Source: an uncultured Prevotellaceae bacterium (GTDB lineage Bacteria; Bacteroidota; Bacteroidia; Bacteroidales; Muribaculaceae). Taken from it: a stretch of 64,000 nucleotides of DNA. The translations under genes were made by a program, and so were the position numbers. Under the pieces are notes generated by a model. It ran no database searches. It had not been told where the DNA came from and worked only from the letters and a program-made list of their open reading frames with translations. Each line of letters starts with the position of its first letter. Positions within the stretch are counted from its first letter, which is position 1. Location: the NCBI GenBank assembly GCA_900317835.1, contig ONIL01000014.1, positions 62,001-126,000 of the forward strand, in the 5' to 3' direction. Shown piece after piece: positions 32,969 through 44,251 of this stretch.

Positions 32969-34156
32969 TTAGGGCACGAGGCCGTAGGCGCGGAATACCT
33001 TCTGAATCTTCTCCAAGGCGAAGCTCACTTGCTCATGCGTGTGGGTTGCCATGAGGCTGAAGCGGATGAGTGTGTCGTTGGGAGCCACAGCCGGGGAGAC
33101 GACGGGATTGACAAAGATGCCCTCGTTCAACAGGTCACGTGTGATGGCAAACGTCTTGTTGTTATCACGGATGAACAAGGGAATGATGGGCGTCTCGGTG
33201 TGTCCAATCTCGAATCCCATCTCGCGGAAGCCCTGCAATGCCTCTCTGGTAATGGCCCACAGGTGCTCCTGGCGCTCGGGCTCGGCAATGAGGATGTCGA
33301 TAGCCTTCATCGCCGCTGCGGTCGAGGCGGGAGTGATGCTGGCTGTGAAAATGTAGCTGCGCGAGTGGTGGCGCAAGTAGTTGGTGATGATTTTGTCTGT
33401 AGCAATGAAGCCTCCCAGCGAGGCAAACGACTTGGAGAACGTGCCCATAATCAGGTCCACCTCATCTCGCAGGCCGAAGTGGTCACACACGCCGCGGCCG
33501 CCCTCGCCGAACACGCCGATGCCGTGGGCCTCGTCAACCATGATGTTGGCATTATACTTGTGGGCCAGGTCAACGATATCAGGGAGCTTGCACACGTCGC
33601 CCTCCATCGAGAAGACACCGTCGGTAACGATGAGTTTCACACAGTCGGGCTCACACTTCTTGAGCTGAGCCTCGAGCGATGCCATGTCGTTATGCTTGTA
33701 CTTGAGCGAGTTGGAGAAAGACAGGCGACGGCCCTCGATAATCGATGCGTGATCCTGCTCATCCCACAGGATGTAATCCTCGCGGCCGGTGAGCGTGGAA
33801 ATTACGCCCAGATTCACGCCGAATCCAGTGCTGTAGATCATCGCATCTTCCTTGCCTTCATATTCGGCCAGTTTGCGTTCTAATTCTTTGTGCAAGTCAA
33901 GTGTGCCGTTCAGGAATGGCGACCCTGCGCAACCCGTGCCATACTTCTGGGTGGCTTCGATAGCGGCTTGCTTGATGCGCTCATCGTTGACCAGGCCCGA
34001 ATAACAGTTGGAGCCAAACATGAGCACTTTCTTGCCGTTCATGATGACCTCGGTGTCCTGCTCGCTCGAGATGGCGCGGAAGTAGGGATAAATTCCTGCT
34101 GCCTTAGCTTTCTGCGGCTCGTCATATCGAGCTAACTTACTCTGTAACAAGTTCAT
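32969..34156 (-). CDS. spt: Serine palmitoyltransferase (alpha-oxoamine synthase)
   Basis: PLP enzyme that condenses serine with a fatty acyl-CoA, the first step of sphingolipid synthesis. The 395-residue product resembles the Bacteroides Spt proteins closely: NLLQSKLARYDEPQK start, SNCYSGLVNDERI, GTGCAGSPFLNGTLDLH, VDEAHGIGVFGEGGRGVC, and the PLP lysine in GTFSKSFASLGG. An in-frame start 17 codons earlier (34207) gives an Arg/Lys-rich extension unlike the family, and a -7 box TATATTTG (34235-34228, minus) stands 70 bases before the chosen ATG. Distinguishing Spt from glycine acetyltransferase or BioF by eye rests on this resemblance. Confidence 0.88.
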   Translation of the reverse strand: MNLLQSKLARYDEPQKAKAAGIYPYFRAISSEQDTEVIMNGKKVLMFGSNCYSGLVNDERIKQAAIEATQKYGTGCAGSPFLNGTLDLHKELERKLAEYEGKEDAMIYSTGFGVNLGVISTLTGREDYILWDEQDHASIIEGRRLSFSNSLKYKHNDMASLEAQLKKCEPDCVKLIVTDGVFSMEGDVCKLPDIVDLAHKYNANIMVDEAHGIGVFGEGGRGVCDHFGLRDEVDLIMGTFSKSFASLGGFIATDKIITNYLRHHSRSYIFTASITPASTAAAMKAIDILIAEPERQEHLWAITREALQGFREMGFEIGHTETPIIPLFIRDNNKTFAITRDLLNEGIFVNPVVSPAVAPNDTLIRFSLMATHTHEQVSFALEKIQKVFRAYGLVP

Positions 34157-34356
34157 ATATCTATGTTTATTTCTTTGTCCGTTGACGGAAACGACAGTGA
34201 CCGTCAACTTTTGATGATAATTGGCTGCAAATATACAAAAATAATCCTTAAGAAAATGTAAAAATTACTGCTAAAAGTGGCAAATTGGCCAAATCGACCT
34301 TGTCTAATCAATTATCAAGCAATTATTATGCTCTATTAAAGATTTTTAAATGAGCA

Positions 34357-34542
34357 TTAGTTGTGGTCAATGTCATCCATTTCTAACTCGGCGTTGTGCA
34401 TCAAGTCATAGTCCGAAAACTCAATGCCGTCAAACTCGCCGTCCTCAAACATGAGATAATCTTGCCTGAAACAACTCGTTGCCGTCAACAGGTACAAAGT
34501 GATAACGGCAATCAATACGATAGTCTTTTTTACTTTTCTCAT
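34357..34542 (-). CDS. Small acidic putative lipoprotein
   Basis: Sixty-one residues: a basic start (MRKVKKT), a hydrophobic span ending LTATSCF, with the Cys near residue 24, and an acidic tail (DYLMFEDGEFDGIEFSDYD). A -7 box TATATTTG on the minus strand (34574-34567) sits 25 bases upstream, which supports a real gene. Function unknown. It is divergent from ligA. Confidence 0.6.
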   Translation of the reverse strand: MRKVKKTIVLIAVITLYLLTATSCFRQDYLMFEDGEFDGIEFSDYDLMHNAELEMDDIDHN

Positions 34543-34624
34543 AGATTCATTTTGTTAATAGACCTGCAAATATAGCAAAAAATCAAAAAATCGGGTCTCT
34601 TTCTTAAAAAAAACACTAATTTAG

Positions 34625-36670
<2,046 letters not shown>

Positions 36671-36732
36671 GGATGGCGGCTGACAACACGTAGCGTTCAT
36701 GGTGCTGCTACCCAGCAGGATAAAATGATGAG

Positions 36733-37365
36733 ATGAATCTGAAAATGAAAAGAATATTAGTGATAATGGCAGTCTTGGTAACTAGTTGCTTTCAAGTGAT
36801 TCAGGGGCAAGAAGTCGAGACTTTTGTGACAGCGTTGATGCGACAATACCCCGAGGCACGCCTGTTGGACATCTACAAGTCCTGTTTCCAGGACTATATG
36901 GGCGCAGAGCATCTGGTGAACGATGCCGAATCAGCTAGAGCCTACCTGGAGCAGGAACTTGCCACGACCGATGCCGATAAACTCCTGCCGTGGTTTTTTG
37001 AGCCGTGCGGTGTGAATGGCCGCTATGTCCGTGTGAGCCTGAAGGCCGTTTTGGATGGGAAAATAACTGCCGACATGCTGCTTGATACCTTCGTCGCCAG
37101 TGCAAATGACCCAGACCGACCCAGCGTCGAGCAGTGGTCCAACCAATGGCACGACATCATTGTAGTTATTGATGGCATGGGGCTCAACTTGCCGCACTGC
37201 GACGAGGACAGGCAATTCATCGAGCAGGTGTTGGCCCAAGGCAAATATGCCATCAGTCATTCACCCGAATACCGTGAAGCCTATTCTCCCCATTACCGCA
37301 TCGTCCGTCGTGACATCTTCGACCAGCAACTAAAAGGACGCTTAACCAGTCATTGTTGTCATTGA
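36733..37365 (+). CDS. Secreted protein of unknown function
   Basis: A 210-residue exported protein: the hydrophobic segment MKRILVIMAVLVTSCFQVIQG is a signal peptide (a second Met at 36745 is an equally good start). The mature part has conserved-looking segments YPEARLLDIYKSCFQDYMGAEHLV, LLPWFFEPCGVNGRYVRVSLKA and HSPEYREAYSPHYRIVRRDIF with several Cys and His. I have seen the same layout in Bacteroidales genes labelled hypothetical and know no function. It ends 128 bases from a convergent DUF4251 gene. Confidence 0.68.
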   Translation: MNLKMKRILVIMAVLVTSCFQVIQGQEVETFVTALMRQYPEARLLDIYKSCFQDYMGAEHLVNDAESARAYLEQELATTDADKLLPWFFEPCGVNGRYVRVSLKAVLDGKITADMLLDTFVASANDPDRPSVEQWSNQWHDIIVVIDGMGLNLPHCDEDRQFIEQVLAQGKYAISHSPEYREAYSPHYRIVRRDIFDQQLKGRLTSHCCH

Positions 37366-37386
37366 TTGGCTGTAGAATAATAATTT

Positions 37387-37424
37387 GCGCCCCGTCGGTC
37401 AACTTGATGACTCGAGCGGGGCGC
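37387..37424. terminator. GC-rich hairpin between convergent genes
   Basis: GCGCCCCG and CGGGGCGC pair over 8 bases around a 22-base loop. It lies between two convergent genes; no clear T tract follows on the plus strand, so the terminator assignment is tentative. Confidence 0.45.
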
Positions 37425-37493
37425 CAGACTTCATGCTCACTTGAGAGCAACGCGTTTCCGTTTATAAAATTCAATTCTATTTGTTATGTCGTT

Positions 37494-38102
37494 TTAGCGA
37501 TGTGCTTTGTCGCGGTAGGGCAGGATCTCGCCATAGATTGTCATCGGTGTACCGCCAGTGATGCGTGCCATGGCGCGCTTGGTGTTGTGGAATAACGTGA
37601 TGAATACCTCAGCGTTGACGCTCCCGCTAATCAGGTGATATTGCATGTTAACGTCACCATTGTCTTTATAGGTGATGCGTTTGTTGCGCACTTTTCCTTT
37701 GCCTGTCCATCCTCCAAGGCCGTTTGAGCCGGCACTGCCATTGTTCAATGCGAACTGGATGATGCCATCTTCGTCTTGAACGAGGATGAAATTGGAATTC
37801 TGATTGATGTTGTAATGACGGTATCCCATGTTGCCTATCTCGATGTTGTCGGCCACCAGTACAAAGTAGCCGCGACGCAACGAGTTGGAAGCCTTGGCAT
37901 AGGCAATCTCATCATTGTGTGCACGCAGGCGTTTCTCGCGCTCTTTGATTTCTTGCTCGGTTTCTTGTACGGGCTCGGCGGGAGTGATCATCTCTAGCTT
38001 TACGTTCTCATCTGTTTCGATATCTACTTCGTCAGGAGTCTGCGCTGCTGTCACCATAGTCAAAGCGACTATTGCGCTTAATGTTAGCAGTATTCTTTTC
38101 AT
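37494..38102 (-). CDS. DUF4251 domain secreted protein
   Basis: A 202-residue exported protein. Signal peptide about 1-20 (ends TAAQT). An acidic, Glu-rich region is followed by the DUF4251 domain (about 75-200): SLRRGYFVLVADNIEIG, YNINQNSNFILVQDEDGIIQFA, GWTGKGKVRNKRITYKD and FITLFHNTKRAMARITGG. Function unknown. An in-frame start three codons earlier (38111) is possible, but MKRILLTLSAI is the typical signal-peptide start. Confidence 0.8.
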   Translation of the reverse strand: MKRILLTLSAIVALTMVTAAQTPDEVDIETDENVKLEMITPAEPVQETEQEIKEREKRLRAHNDEIAYAKASNSLRRGYFVLVADNIEIGNMGYRHYNINQNSNFILVQDEDGIIQFALNNGSAGSNGLGGWTGKGKVRNKRITYKDNGDVNMQYHLISGSVNAEVFITLFHNTKRAMARITGGTPMTIYGEILPYRDKAHR

Positions 38103-38193
38103 TGTTGTCAAGAGGTTTAAATGATTAGTGTTTGTCCTTTAGACGTCATTTCCCGAAAATTGTTTAATTTTGCATGGTAAAAAATCAACATTT

Positions 38194-39075
38194 ATGGAAA
38201 AAAAGACAAATTTCTCGCTTTCGTCACGCCTGCTCATCATCATGTTTCTTTTGGGGGTTGGTTTTGTCATTGCAGCCGTGTCGTCGGCACTGGTGATCAT
38301 GTGGCAGCATGGCCTGTTGGCAGGTCTTACATTGCAGGCGGTGTTCGCCTTTATCCTGCCTGCAGTTGCTGCCATGGCGATTTTTTACCGTCGGCCATTT
38401 CATGCAATGGCACTGGATTGTGCCCCAAGCTGGATGTCACTGCTGGTTGTCGTGTTGTTCTATATTGTCTCGTTGCCTGCCATGAACTGGTTAGTGTCGG
38501 CCAACGAGGCCATGACTTTGCCCTCATGGATGAGCGGCATTGAACAATGGATGAGGATTGCCGAGGATTCTGCAGCCGACTCTACGCGTCAACTGCTGGA
38601 CATTCACAGTATCGGCCAACTGTTGTTGACGATTTTTGTCGTTGGTCTGATGGCAGGAGTGAGCGAGGAGATGTTTTTCCGTGGCGCGTTGTTGCGCACA
38701 ATGCAAGACAGTCGTATGGGGACTCATGCCGTCGTTTGGATAGTCGCCATTATTTTCAGTGCAATCCACCTGCAATTCTATGGCTTCATCCCTCGCATGG
38801 TATTGGGTTTATGGCTTGGCTATCTGCTGGTGTGGACCCGTTGCCTGTGGGTGCCCATCATTGCCCACACCTTGAACAACAGCACTGTTGTAGTCTTCAG
38901 TTTCCTGGCCAACAAAGGCATTGTCCCCGAGAGCTATGGCGATGACTTGGGTTTGCCCGCCGATGGGGGCTTCCCTTGGCTCGCTATTCTGAGTTTTGCT
39001 GCCAGTATTGCTTTGGCCGTATGGACCTATTATCACTTTTGTGTAAAAGAAAGACGCAAAGAGAAAATAATTTAA
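38194..39075 (+). CDS. CPBP family intramembrane metalloprotease
   Basis: A 293-residue polytopic membrane protein with the CPBP motifs SEEMFFRGALLRTMQ, AIIFSAIHLQFYGFIPRMVLG and HTLNNS carrying the glutamates, arginine and histidines. About eight spans. A TTG-started extension (38170) is available in the frame, but TAATTTTG at 38165-38172 is itself the -7 box and covers that codon; the ATG at 38194 is the start. Substrate unknown. Unrelated in context to the other CPBP gene at 9636. Confidence 0.88.
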   Translation: MEKKTNFSLSSRLLIIMFLLGVGFVIAAVSSALVIMWQHGLLAGLTLQAVFAFILPAVAAMAIFYRRPFHAMALDCAPSWMSLLVVVLFYIVSLPAMNWLVSANEAMTLPSWMSGIEQWMRIAEDSAADSTRQLLDIHSIGQLLLTIFVVGLMAGVSEEMFFRGALLRTMQDSRMGTHAVVWIVAIIFSAIHLQFYGFIPRMVLGLWLGYLLVWTRCLWVPIIAHTLNNSTVVVFSFLANKGIVPESYGDDLGLPADGGFPWLAILSFAASIALAVWTYYHFCVKERRKEKII

Positions 39076-39081
39076 GTTGAA

Positions 39082-39115
39082 TTTGCATTTTGTCGGGAAA
39101 AATGCTTTACCTTTG
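39082..39115 (+). promoter_or_regulatory. Promoter of sppA
   Basis: TTTG (39082-39085), a 22-base spacer, TACCTTTG (39108-39115). Leader of about 100 bases to the ATG at 39219. Confidence 0.65.
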
Positions 39116-39218
39116 TAGGTTAGAGTAATGCGCACTGGCGGCCTAGGATCCGCTGAGTGTCGGCAATGGTTTGATATATAATTACTTAGAATGATAAAAC
39201 ATAAAATACTGTAAGATT

Positions 39219-41018
39219 ATGATGAAGAAATTTATCCTTATCGTGTGTGGCTCGTTTGTCGGTGCATTCTTGGCATTCCTGTTGTTCATGTTTGCTGCGA
39301 TGGTCATGAGCTTTGCCGTCATGGGCTCCATGAGTATGGGTTCCGCCAAGAAGGCTGTTAGCGTTTCCAAGCATTCGATTCTCAAGTTGGATCTTGGCAC
39401 CGAAATCACCGAGCGCGGTGGTGCTGAGCCTATTGACATGATGTCTTTTCTGCAGAGCGGAGAGCTGCCTTCCAGCCTTGGTCTGAACACGCTTCTCTCG
39501 GCCATCAAGAATGCTGCAAGCAATGACAAGGTGGATGGCATCTATATCGAGTGCAATGGTGTGAGCGCTGCTCCCGCCACACTCCAAACCGTGCGTCGGG
39601 CACTCAAGGAGTTCAAAAAAAGCGGTAAGTGGATCGCAGCCTACGGTTATGAGGGTATCAATCAGGCCGACTATTACCTGGCTAGCGTTGCCGACAGCAT
39701 CTATATCAACCCAGTTGGGGCGCTTGACCTGCATGGTATGGCTTCAGTCACCCCCTATTTTAAGAAATTGTTCGACAAGATTGGTGTCGAAATGCAGGTT
39801 GTGCGCGTAGGCACGTTCAAAAGTGCAGTTGAGCCCTACATGCTCACTGACATGAGTGAAGCCAACCGCTTGCAGCAGGAGCACTACATGGGCGTCATCT
39901 GGAAAGAGATGCTCGACAGCATCGCTGCTGACCGCAAGTTGCAGACCGATGCCCTGAATTCCTTGTGCGACAGTGTGATGCTCACCTTCCTGCCCGACCA
40001 GCTCATCAAGGAGAAACTGGTGGATAAGATGGTTTATAAGAATGAAATGGAGAACATCCTGCGTGCCCGCACTGATGTGAAAAAGGGCGACGACTTGAAT
40101 TATGTGACTTCCAGCGACCTGGCTGATGATCTGGAGATTGGCGCCAGTGGCGACCATATCGCAGTGGTATATGCTGTGGGTGGTATTGACGATGGCGGCA
40201 GTTTCGCTTCGACCGATGAGGGTATCAATAGCGAGAAGTTGAGCAAGACGATCACCAAGCTCATGAATGATGATAATGTCAAGGGTATGGTACTTAGGGT
40301 GAACTCGCCCGGCGGTAGCGCCTTCGGTAGTGAACAGATTTGGAAAGCTGTCATGGACTTCAAGGCAGCCGGCAAGCCTGTTGCCGTGTCGATGGGTGAC
40401 TATGCCGCTTCAGGTGGCTATTATATCTCGTGCTGTGCCGATCGCATTTTTGCTGAGCGCACCACTATCACTGGATCGATTGGTATTTTTGGCGTGATTC
40501 CCAACCTTTCTGAACTCGTCGAGAACAAGTTGGGTGTACACATGGCTTCTGTCAAGACCAATGAGAATGCCGATATGGCTGCAGCTGGCAAAAAACTGAC
40601 ACCCGCTCAGTTGGCAGCGATGCAGAACATGGTTAACCAGGGCTATGAACTGTTCACCAAGCGTTGTGCCGATGGCCGGCACGTGAGTCAGGATTCAATC
40701 AAGAAGATTGCCGAGGGTCGCGTGTGGGACGGCATCACTGCCAAGCAGATTGGTTTGGTGGATGACTTCGGTGGCATTCGCGAGGCCGTTGCATGGGTCG
40801 CTGACAAGGCTAAGATGGGTAAGGACTATCAGACCCAGAACTATCCCACCATGAAGGACAGCTTTGAGGCTTTGCTCGACAAGTACATGGTCAATCGCTA
40901 TGAGGCGCGTCTGCAGGGCGAGATGGGATTACTCTACGACTGGCACAAGCAACTGCAGCGCATTTTGGGCCGTGATTACATCCTGTGCATTATGCCTGAG
41001 GAAGAAATTCTGTTTTAG
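39219..41018 (+). CDS. sppA: Signal peptide peptidase SppA, 67K type
   Basis: Membrane serine protease that degrades cleaved signal peptides in the envelope. A single N-terminal span (residues 4-30, rich in Met and Phe), then two tandem S49 domains over 599 residues: VDGIYIECNGVSAAPATLQTV and YGYEGINQADYYLASVADSIY in the first, VLRVNSPGGSAFGSEQIWKAV and the serine motif SMGDYAASGGYYIS in the second. Length matches the 67-kDa form. It has its own promoter and is followed at 31 bases by lpxK, likely co-transcribed. Confidence 0.94.
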   Translation: MMKKFILIVCGSFVGAFLAFLLFMFAAMVMSFAVMGSMSMGSAKKAVSVSKHSILKLDLGTEITERGGAEPIDMMSFLQSGELPSSLGLNTLLSAIKNAASNDKVDGIYIECNGVSAAPATLQTVRRALKEFKKSGKWIAAYGYEGINQADYYLASVADSIYINPVGALDLHGMASVTPYFKKLFDKIGVEMQVVRVGTFKSAVEPYMLTDMSEANRLQQEHYMGVIWKEMLDSIAADRKLQTDALNSLCDSVMLTFLPDQLIKEKLVDKMVYKNEMENILRARTDVKKGDDLNYVTSSDLADDLEIGASGDHIAVVYAVGGIDDGGSFASTDEGINSEKLSKTITKLMNDDNVKGMVLRVNSPGGSAFGSEQIWKAVMDFKAAGKPVAVSMGDYAASGGYYISCCADRIFAERTTITGSIGIFGVIPNLSELVENKLGVHMASVKTNENADMAAAGKKLTPAQLAAMQNMVNQGYELFTKRCADGRHVSQDSIKKIAEGRVWDGITAKQIGLVDDFGGIREAVAWVADKAKMGKDYQTQNYPTMKDSFEALLDKYMVNRYEARLQGEMGLLYDWHKQLQRILGRDYILCIMPEEEILF

Positions 41019-41049
41019 TTCCTTGCAAACGGATACTGGCAGTTAAATA

Positions 41050-42165
41050 ATGGACCTGTCAAAGATTTTAAATAAAGAACAACGCAAATCTATCGTTGAC
41101 ACACTGCTGACGCCGTTCTCTTGGGGATATGGCGCCGGCGTGTGGATGCGTAACACGGCATTCAACATCGGGTTGTTGCCGCAGGAGGAGTTTGACGTCC
41201 CTGTCGTGTCGGTGGGTAACATCACCGTGGGCGGCACGGGCAAGACCCCTCATGTCGAGTATATCATCGAGGCGCTTTACCGCCGCTACCATGTGGCTGT
41301 GCTCAGCCGTGGCTACAAGCGCAAGACCAAGGGGTTCATCTTGGCCAGTAACAACATGACACCGCGTGATATCGGTGACGAGCCTTACCAGATTTACCGC
41401 AAGTATGGTGGGCTGATCACCATGGCCGTCTGCGAGAGCCGTCGCAAAGGGATACGCGAACTCATGCGCATTGATCCTGACATCAACCTCATCCTCATGG
41501 ATGACGGCTTCCAGCATCGTTATGTCAAGCCCAAGGTCAACATCGTGCTGGTGGACTATAACCGCCCCCCCTATGAGGACCACTTGATGCCATTGGGCAC
41601 CTTGCGTGAGCCCGTTGAGCGCTTGCTGCGGTGTGAGATGGTGGTGGTGACCAAATGTCCCACCGACCTGACGGCAATGGATATCAGGATGATGAAGAAA
41701 AATCTTGATCTGTTCCCTTCGCAGCAATTGTACTTCAGCAACATTCGGTATGCTGATCCTGTGCCGGTGTTCCCCGTTCAGTCGCCACAGGTCACCTCGC
41801 TGCAATGGTTGCGTGACGATGACGCCCTGCTGTGTCTCACCGGTATAGCGACACCCAAGACCCTGGTGCGTTACTTGCGCCAATTCTCGACCAACATCAA
41901 GGTGATGCACTTTGATGACCACCATTTCTTTACACGTCGTGACTTTACCGACATCTTCAAGGTGTTCAACAGCCTTGAAGGAAAACGCAAATTCATCATC
42001 ACTACCGAGAAAGACGCCGTGCGCATTCTCAATAATCCTTACTATCCACCCACCATGCGCAACTGCATTTTCTATATTCCTATGAAGGTGGGCTTCCTTG
42101 AGATGGAAGGGGCTAATTTCATCGAAGACCTCATCATGAAAATCGACGAGCAGGAGGCGACTTGA
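41050..42165 (+). CDS. lpxK: Tetraacyldisaccharide 4'-kinase
   Basis: Phosphorylates the 4' position of the lipid A disaccharide at the inner membrane. The 371 residues hold the P-loop VSVGNITVGGTGKTPHVEYI, LSRGYKRKTKGF, LILMDDGFQHRYVKPKVNI and the C-terminal TTEKDAVR. The N-terminal hydrophobic region found in other LpxK proteins is short here (LLTPFSWGYGAGVW). Confirms a Gram-negative envelope. Lies between sppA and purine nucleoside phosphorylase in the same direction. Confidence 0.95.
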   Translation: MDLSKILNKEQRKSIVDTLLTPFSWGYGAGVWMRNTAFNIGLLPQEEFDVPVVSVGNITVGGTGKTPHVEYIIEALYRRYHVAVLSRGYKRKTKGFILASNNMTPRDIGDEPYQIYRKYGGLITMAVCESRRKGIRELMRIDPDINLILMDDGFQHRYVKPKVNIVLVDYNRPPYEDHLMPLGTLREPVERLLRCEMVVVTKCPTDLTAMDIRMMKKNLDLFPSQQLYFSNIRYADPVPVFPVQSPQVTSLQWLRDDDALLCLTGIATPKTLVRYLRQFSTNIKVMHFDDHHFFTRRDFTDIFKVFNSLEGKRKFIITTEKDAVRILNNPYYPPTMRNCIFYIPMKVGFLEMEGANFIEDLIMKIDEQEAT

Positions 42166-42214
42166 TTTGGTTACACTTTACACATTTTTATATTAAGAAG
42201 AAAGGACTGTTTTT

Positions 42215-43057
42215 ATGGCAAACGAAATCAACTGGCTGGTCAAAATTGAAGAGACCAGCGACTTTATTAAGCGACGCTTAAATAATAAGCTGCCACGCAC
42301 TGCCATTATCCTGGGTACTGGTCTGGGGGCAGTAGTGGACCATATCAACATAGAGACTGAAATCCCTTACGGCGAGGTTCCCAACTTCCCTGTTTCGACC
42401 GTTGAGGGGCACAAGGGACGCCTCATTTTCGGCACCTTGGGCAACAAGTATATCATGGCTATGCAGGGTCGTTTCCATTACTACGAGGGCTACTCTATGC
42501 AGGAGGTGACTTTCCCTGTGCGTGTCATGAAGGCCCTCGGTATCAAGACGCTGTTTGTCTCAAACGCTTCTGGTGGCATGAATCCCAACTTCAAGGTGGG
42601 CGATCTCATGATCATTACCGACCACATTAATGTGTTCCCCGAGCATCCATTGCATGGCAAGAATATCAATGAGTTGGGGCCCCGTTTCCCGGCCATGGTC
42701 GATGCCTACAGTCCCCGCTTGATTAAGATGGCTCGCGATATCGCTAAAGAGAAAGGTATTCGCCTTGTCGATGGTGTGTATGTCGGCACTCAAGGCCCGA
42801 CGTTTGAGACACCTGCTGAGTACCGCTACTTCTGGCGTATCGGCGGTGATGCTGTGGGCATGAGCACTGTCCCCGAGGTCATCGTGGCTCGTCATGGCGA
42901 CATCGAGGTCTTCGGTATCTCGATCATCACCGACCTGGGTGTTGAGGGTGCCGTTGAGCGTGCATCACATGAGGAGGTGCAAAAGGCTGCAGCCGCTGCC
43001 CAACCCATCATGGCAATGCTCGTCCAGGAAATGGTCAACCGCTTCGACGAATTGTAA
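42215..43057 (+). CDS. Purine nucleoside phosphorylase I (trimeric type)
   Basis: Cleaves inosine or guanosine with phosphate to base and ribose 1-phosphate. The 280 residues show the type II (mammalian-like) PNP signatures: IILGTGLGAVVDHI, STVEGHKGRLIFG, QGRFHYYEGYSMQEVTFPV, VSNASGGMNPNFKVGD, GVYVGTQGPTFETPAEYR and VGMSTVPEVIVARH. No signal peptide. It ends 3 bases before thiL, so the two are translationally close. Confidence 0.95.
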   Translation: MANEINWLVKIEETSDFIKRRLNNKLPRTAIILGTGLGAVVDHINIETEIPYGEVPNFPVSTVEGHKGRLIFGTLGNKYIMAMQGRFHYYEGYSMQEVTFPVRVMKALGIKTLFVSNASGGMNPNFKVGDLMIITDHINVFPEHPLHGKNINELGPRFPAMVDAYSPRLIKMARDIAKEKGIRLVDGVYVGTQGPTFETPAEYRYFWRIGGDAVGMSTVPEVIVARHGDIEVFGISIITDLGVEGAVERASHEEVQKAAAAAQPIMAMLVQEMVNRFDEL

Positions 43058-43060
43058 TTC

Positions 43061-44104
43061 ATGAAAGAAACTGAAATCTCTACCTTGGGTGAGTTTGGCC
43101 TGATTGAGCACCTCACCCGTGCATTTCCTGTGCGCAATGAATCCACTCATCGCGGGGTGGGGGATGATTGCGCTGTCATTAACTATGGCAAGGACAAGGA
43201 TACGCTTGTGACTACCGATCTGTTGCTCGAGGGCATACACTTTGACTTGGCCTACGTACCGTTGATGCATCTGGGTTATAAAGCCATCGTTGTGAACTTG
43301 AGCGATGTGTATGCCATGAACGGCACGCCGCGCCAGGTGACGGTGTCGCTGGGCATCAGCAAGCGCTTCACTCTGGAACACATCGAGCAGCTCTATGAGG
43401 GTATGCGCATCGCCTGCGAACACTATGGTGTTGACCTCGTTGGCGGTGACACGAGTGCTTCGGTCACGGGGCTTATCATCAGTGTGACGTGCCTTGGCGA
43501 GGCATCGCGCGACGAGATTGTCTATCGCTCAGGAGCGAGGGATACTGACTTGATTTGCGTGAGTGGCAATCTGGGTGCTGCCTATATGGGACTGCAACTG
43601 CTCGAGCGAGAGCGGCAAGTGAGTGCCCAGGTCAAGGATGAGGCCTTTGAGCCGGATTTCTCAGGCAAGGAATATATCATTGAGCGTCAGCTCAAGCCCG
43701 AGGCTCGACGTGATGTCATCCAGGAATTGCGTGAATTGGGTATTCGTCCAACGGCCATGATGGACGTGAGCGACGGTCTATCGAGCGAGTTGTTGCACAT
43801 CTGCAAGGACTCTGCTGTCGGTTGCCGCATCTACGAGGATCGCATCCCCATCGATTACCAGACGGCGCTCATGGCCGAGGAACTTAACATGAACCTTGTC
43901 ACCGCTGCCATGAATGGCGGTGAAGATTATGAACTGCTGTTCACCGTGCCGTTGACCGACCATGACAAGGTGGCTCGGATGAAGACTGCCCGCCTCATCG
44001 GTCACATCACCAAGTCCGACTTGGGCGCCTGCATGGTGACACGCGACAATCAGGAATTGGAGATCCGCGCTCAAGGTTGGAACGCTTTCAAGCCTGAAAA
44101 CTGA
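43061..44104 (+). CDS. thiL: Thiamine-monophosphate kinase
   Basis: Phosphorylates thiamine monophosphate to the active diphosphate. The 347 residues have the PurM/ThiL-fold motifs STLGEFGLIEHLTRAF, GVGDDCAVI, TTDLLLEGIHFDL, VVNLSDVYAMNG, LVGGDTSASVTGL and the C-terminal MMDVSDGLSSELLHICKDS and MNGGEDYELLFTV. It starts 3 bases after the purine nucleoside phosphorylase stop. No thiamine riboswitch is visible ahead of the unit. Confidence 0.95.
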   Translation: MKETEISTLGEFGLIEHLTRAFPVRNESTHRGVGDDCAVINYGKDKDTLVTTDLLLEGIHFDLAYVPLMHLGYKAIVVNLSDVYAMNGTPRQVTVSLGISKRFTLEHIEQLYEGMRIACEHYGVDLVGGDTSASVTGLIISVTCLGEASRDEIVYRSGARDTDLICVSGNLGAAYMGLQLLERERQVSAQVKDEAFEPDFSGKEYIIERQLKPEARRDVIQELRELGIRPTAMMDVSDGLSSELLHICKDSAVGCRIYEDRIPIDYQTALMAEELNMNLVTAAMNGGEDYELLFTVPLTDHDKVARMKTARLIGHITKSDLGACMVTRDNQELEIRAQGWNAFKPEN

Positions 44105-44251
44105 TACCTGCTTTCAAACCGCAATTTTTTAGCTAGTTTTTGTGATATTTCGATGAATTTTGGCCGATTTTTGCTAATTTGTGTTAATTTGGCGCATTTT
44201 TTTGTCGAAAAATTAGGTGGAAAAAAATATTTGGCCTTAAATTTGCAGTGG
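44105..44251. other. A+T-rich gap before the ncRNA candidate
   Basis: Low-complexity T-rich sequence after thiL with no clear terminator hairpin. It ends with TAAATTTG at 44238-44245, a good -7 box for the RNA candidate that follows. No TTTG at the usual distance, although TTTG words occur at 44201 and 44230. Confidence 0.55.
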
